Shown here: positions 39,422-40,530 of the stretch, one piece after another
Position numbering within the stretch: the stretch's first letter is position 1
Layout: every line of letters begins with the position of its first letter
Source: Bacteroidota bacterium
GTDB taxonomy: Bacteria; Bacteroidota; Bacteroidia; UKL13-3
DNA length: 40,530 nucleotides
Assembly: GCA_947446605.1 (NCBI GenBank)
Contig: CANFHJ010000010.1
Location: 1 to 40,530, forward strand
Reading direction: 5' to 3'
Made by a program: the position numbers and the translations under genes
Notes under the pieces: model-generated
Told to the model about the DNA's origin: nothing
The model's database searches: none
The model's input: the letters and a program-made list of their open reading frames with translations, nothing else

Positions 39422-40530
39422 ATGGCAAGATATAAATTTCTTTTCATTTGGGTTCTATTGAGCGTCTTTCTGTCAATTTCTTTACACGCACAAAACATTT
39501 CAATTGTTGGAAAAGTAATTGATGCCTCGTCGCATGAAGACTTGGTAGGCGCCGTTTTAAAATGTGGCAAGGTTGTAGCCTTTACCAATGCACAAGGGGA
39601 ATTTATTTTACAAGTAAATAAAGCAAATGACTCGGATTCTATACTAGTTGTTTCTTATATCGGTTACGATGAATTTCAAATGCCAATTCATAAAACAAAT
39701 GAGAATACCAAATTGCTAATTTCACTAAAGCCAATTTCCCATTTATTAAACCAAACCTTGGTTACCGCAAACCGCAGCGAACAATCTGTTAAACGGGTTA
39801 TGGTGAGTACAGAAATTATTCAACCTTACCTCATACAAAATAAAAATACTACGGGTATGGATAAACTCCTCGACCAAGTGCCGAGCGTTAATGTTATTGA
39901 TGGGCAAGTGAATATTAGAAGTGGCAGCGGTTGGACATACGGCGTGGGTTCGCGTGTAATGGTATTACTAGACGATATGCCTTTTCTAACAGGTGATGCC
40001 GGTCAAGTAAAATGGAATTTTATTCCCATAGAAAATGTACAACAGGTGGAAGTTGTAAAAGGTGCATCTTCCGTTTTATATGGTTCAAGCGCTTTAAGTG
40101 GCATAGTTCATTTTCGAACCGAATTGGCAAAAGACAAACCAATTACCCGTATCAGCGTGTTTTCTGGTGCCTACAGCAATCCGGAAAACCCCAATTTTAA
40201 ATGGACAAACCAAGTTTTGAAACAATATGGCGCCAGCGCATTTCATACATTCAAGAAGAATAATTTACAAGTGGCTTTCAGTGGAAATTATTTAAGAGAT
40301 GAAGGCTACCGCATGGGTGAAAACGACAATAGATTACGCCTAAATACCAACCTAAAATTTACGCCAAAAACCAACTTAATTTATGGCCTAAATGCCGGTG
40401 CATTAATTTCAGATGGTGCTTCTTTTTTACTTTGGGATAGCTATAAAAATGCTTACACAAGCTTGGATTCGCAGTATTCAACAACCAAATCTAAAAACTT
40501 TTATTTCGATCCATCTGTAACTTTTGTTAA
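39422..40530 (+). CDS. TonB-dependent receptor, truncated by the window edge
   Basis: The frame is open from ATG 39422 to the last base, so the 3' end lies outside. The 369 visible codons give a signal peptide (core FLFIWVLLSVFLSISLHAQ) and a carboxypeptidase-regulatory-like domain (about 27-110; ISIVGKVIDASSHEDLVGAV, FTNAQGEFIL). A TonB plug domain (about 125-240) follows, with TTGMDKLLDQVPSVNVIDG, VMVLLDDMPFLTGDAG and VEVVKGASSVLYGSSALSG. The first barrel strands come next. It is a TonB-dependent transporter of the ferrisiderophore/vitamin type rather than SusC, as the plug lacks SusC-type motifs and there is no SusD in view. The substrate is unknown. Confidence 0.9.
   Translation, partial: MARYKFLFIWVLLSVFLSISLHAQNISIVGKVIDASSHEDLVGAVLKCGKVVAFTNAQGEFILQVNKANDSDSILVVSYIGYDEFQMPIHKTNENTKLLISLKPISHLLNQTLVTANRSEQSVKRVMVSTEIIQPYLIQNKNTTGMDKLLDQVPSVNVIDGQVNIRSGSGWTYGVGSRVMVLLDDMPFLTGDAGQVKWNFIPIENVQQVEVVKGASSVLYGSSALSGIVHFRTELAKDKPITRISVFSGAYSNPENPNFKWTNQVLKQYGASAFHTFKKNNLQVAFSGNYLRDEGYRMGENDNRLRLNTNLKFTPKTNLIYGLNAGALISDGASFLLWDSYKNAYTSLDSQYSTTKSKNFYFDPSVTFV

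Overview
The window looks like chromosomal DNA of an AT-rich Bacteroidota bacterium, probably Sphingobacteriia/Chitinophagia-like. The evidence is a GldB gliding lipoprotein, a type IX secretion C-terminal sorting domain, a SusC/SusD pair, a PerR/peroxiredoxin pair, the small ribosomal protein DUF4295 (bL38), bacillithiol synthesis (BshC), and promoters of the Bacteroidota type (TTG, about 19-20 bases, TAnnTTTG). No insertion sequence, prophage, CRISPR array, rRNA or tRNA was seen, and no gap between genes exceeds about 290 bases. Most of the content is ordinary chromosomal housekeeping and envelope genes.

Layout. 1-3.3 kb: two poorly characterised genes, one cut by the window edge. 3.3-8 kb: M3 oligoendopeptidase, FAH-family hydrolase, M23 endopeptidase and Bcp peroxiredoxin. 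8-12.4 kb: a GT9 glycosyltransferase, then LemA with two TPM-domain proteins, then a secreted thioredoxin-fold protein lacking CxxC. 12.5-13.6 kb: a PerR-like repressor and 2-Cys peroxiredoxin operon with a visible promoter and operator-like inverted repeat. 13.7-15.9 kb: queA, an enoyl-CoA hydratase and a start-less gene remnant. 16-21.2 kb: rpmB-rpmG-bL38, then ftsY-rimO-bshC facing a TrmH-family methyltransferase. 21.3-25.7 kb: two related outer-membrane proteins, one ending in a SPOR domain and one in an OmpA domain, facing mtgA. 25.9-30 kb: a metallophosphoesterase and nadE facing each other, and gldB divergent from nadE. 30-34.7 kb: a SusC/SusD importer pair. 34.7-38.5 kb: a MOSC protein facing gcvP. 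38.6-40.5 kb: a T9SS cargo protein and a TonB-dependent receptor diverging from a 12-base gap; the receptor runs off the window.

Functional links. Peroxide defence (PerR, Prx, Bcp), thiol metabolism (BshC), ribosome building and modification (bL28, bL33, bL38, RimO, QueA, TrmH family) and wall/envelope upkeep (M23, MtgA, SPOR/OmpA proteins) recur. Gene ends are tightly packed: stop codons interlock at 20650 and 27198, and hairpin terminators with T-runs on both sides sit between convergent genes.

The most unusual signal is a 10-base perfect palindrome, GGTTCGAACC, present five times. That is far above a composition-based expectation, and it occurs both in gaps and inside genes. I found no complete new multi-gene system. 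The best leads are this palindrome, the fused double-barrel/SPOR protein, probable leaderless starts, a gene remnant behind queA and a possible tiny lipoprotein.
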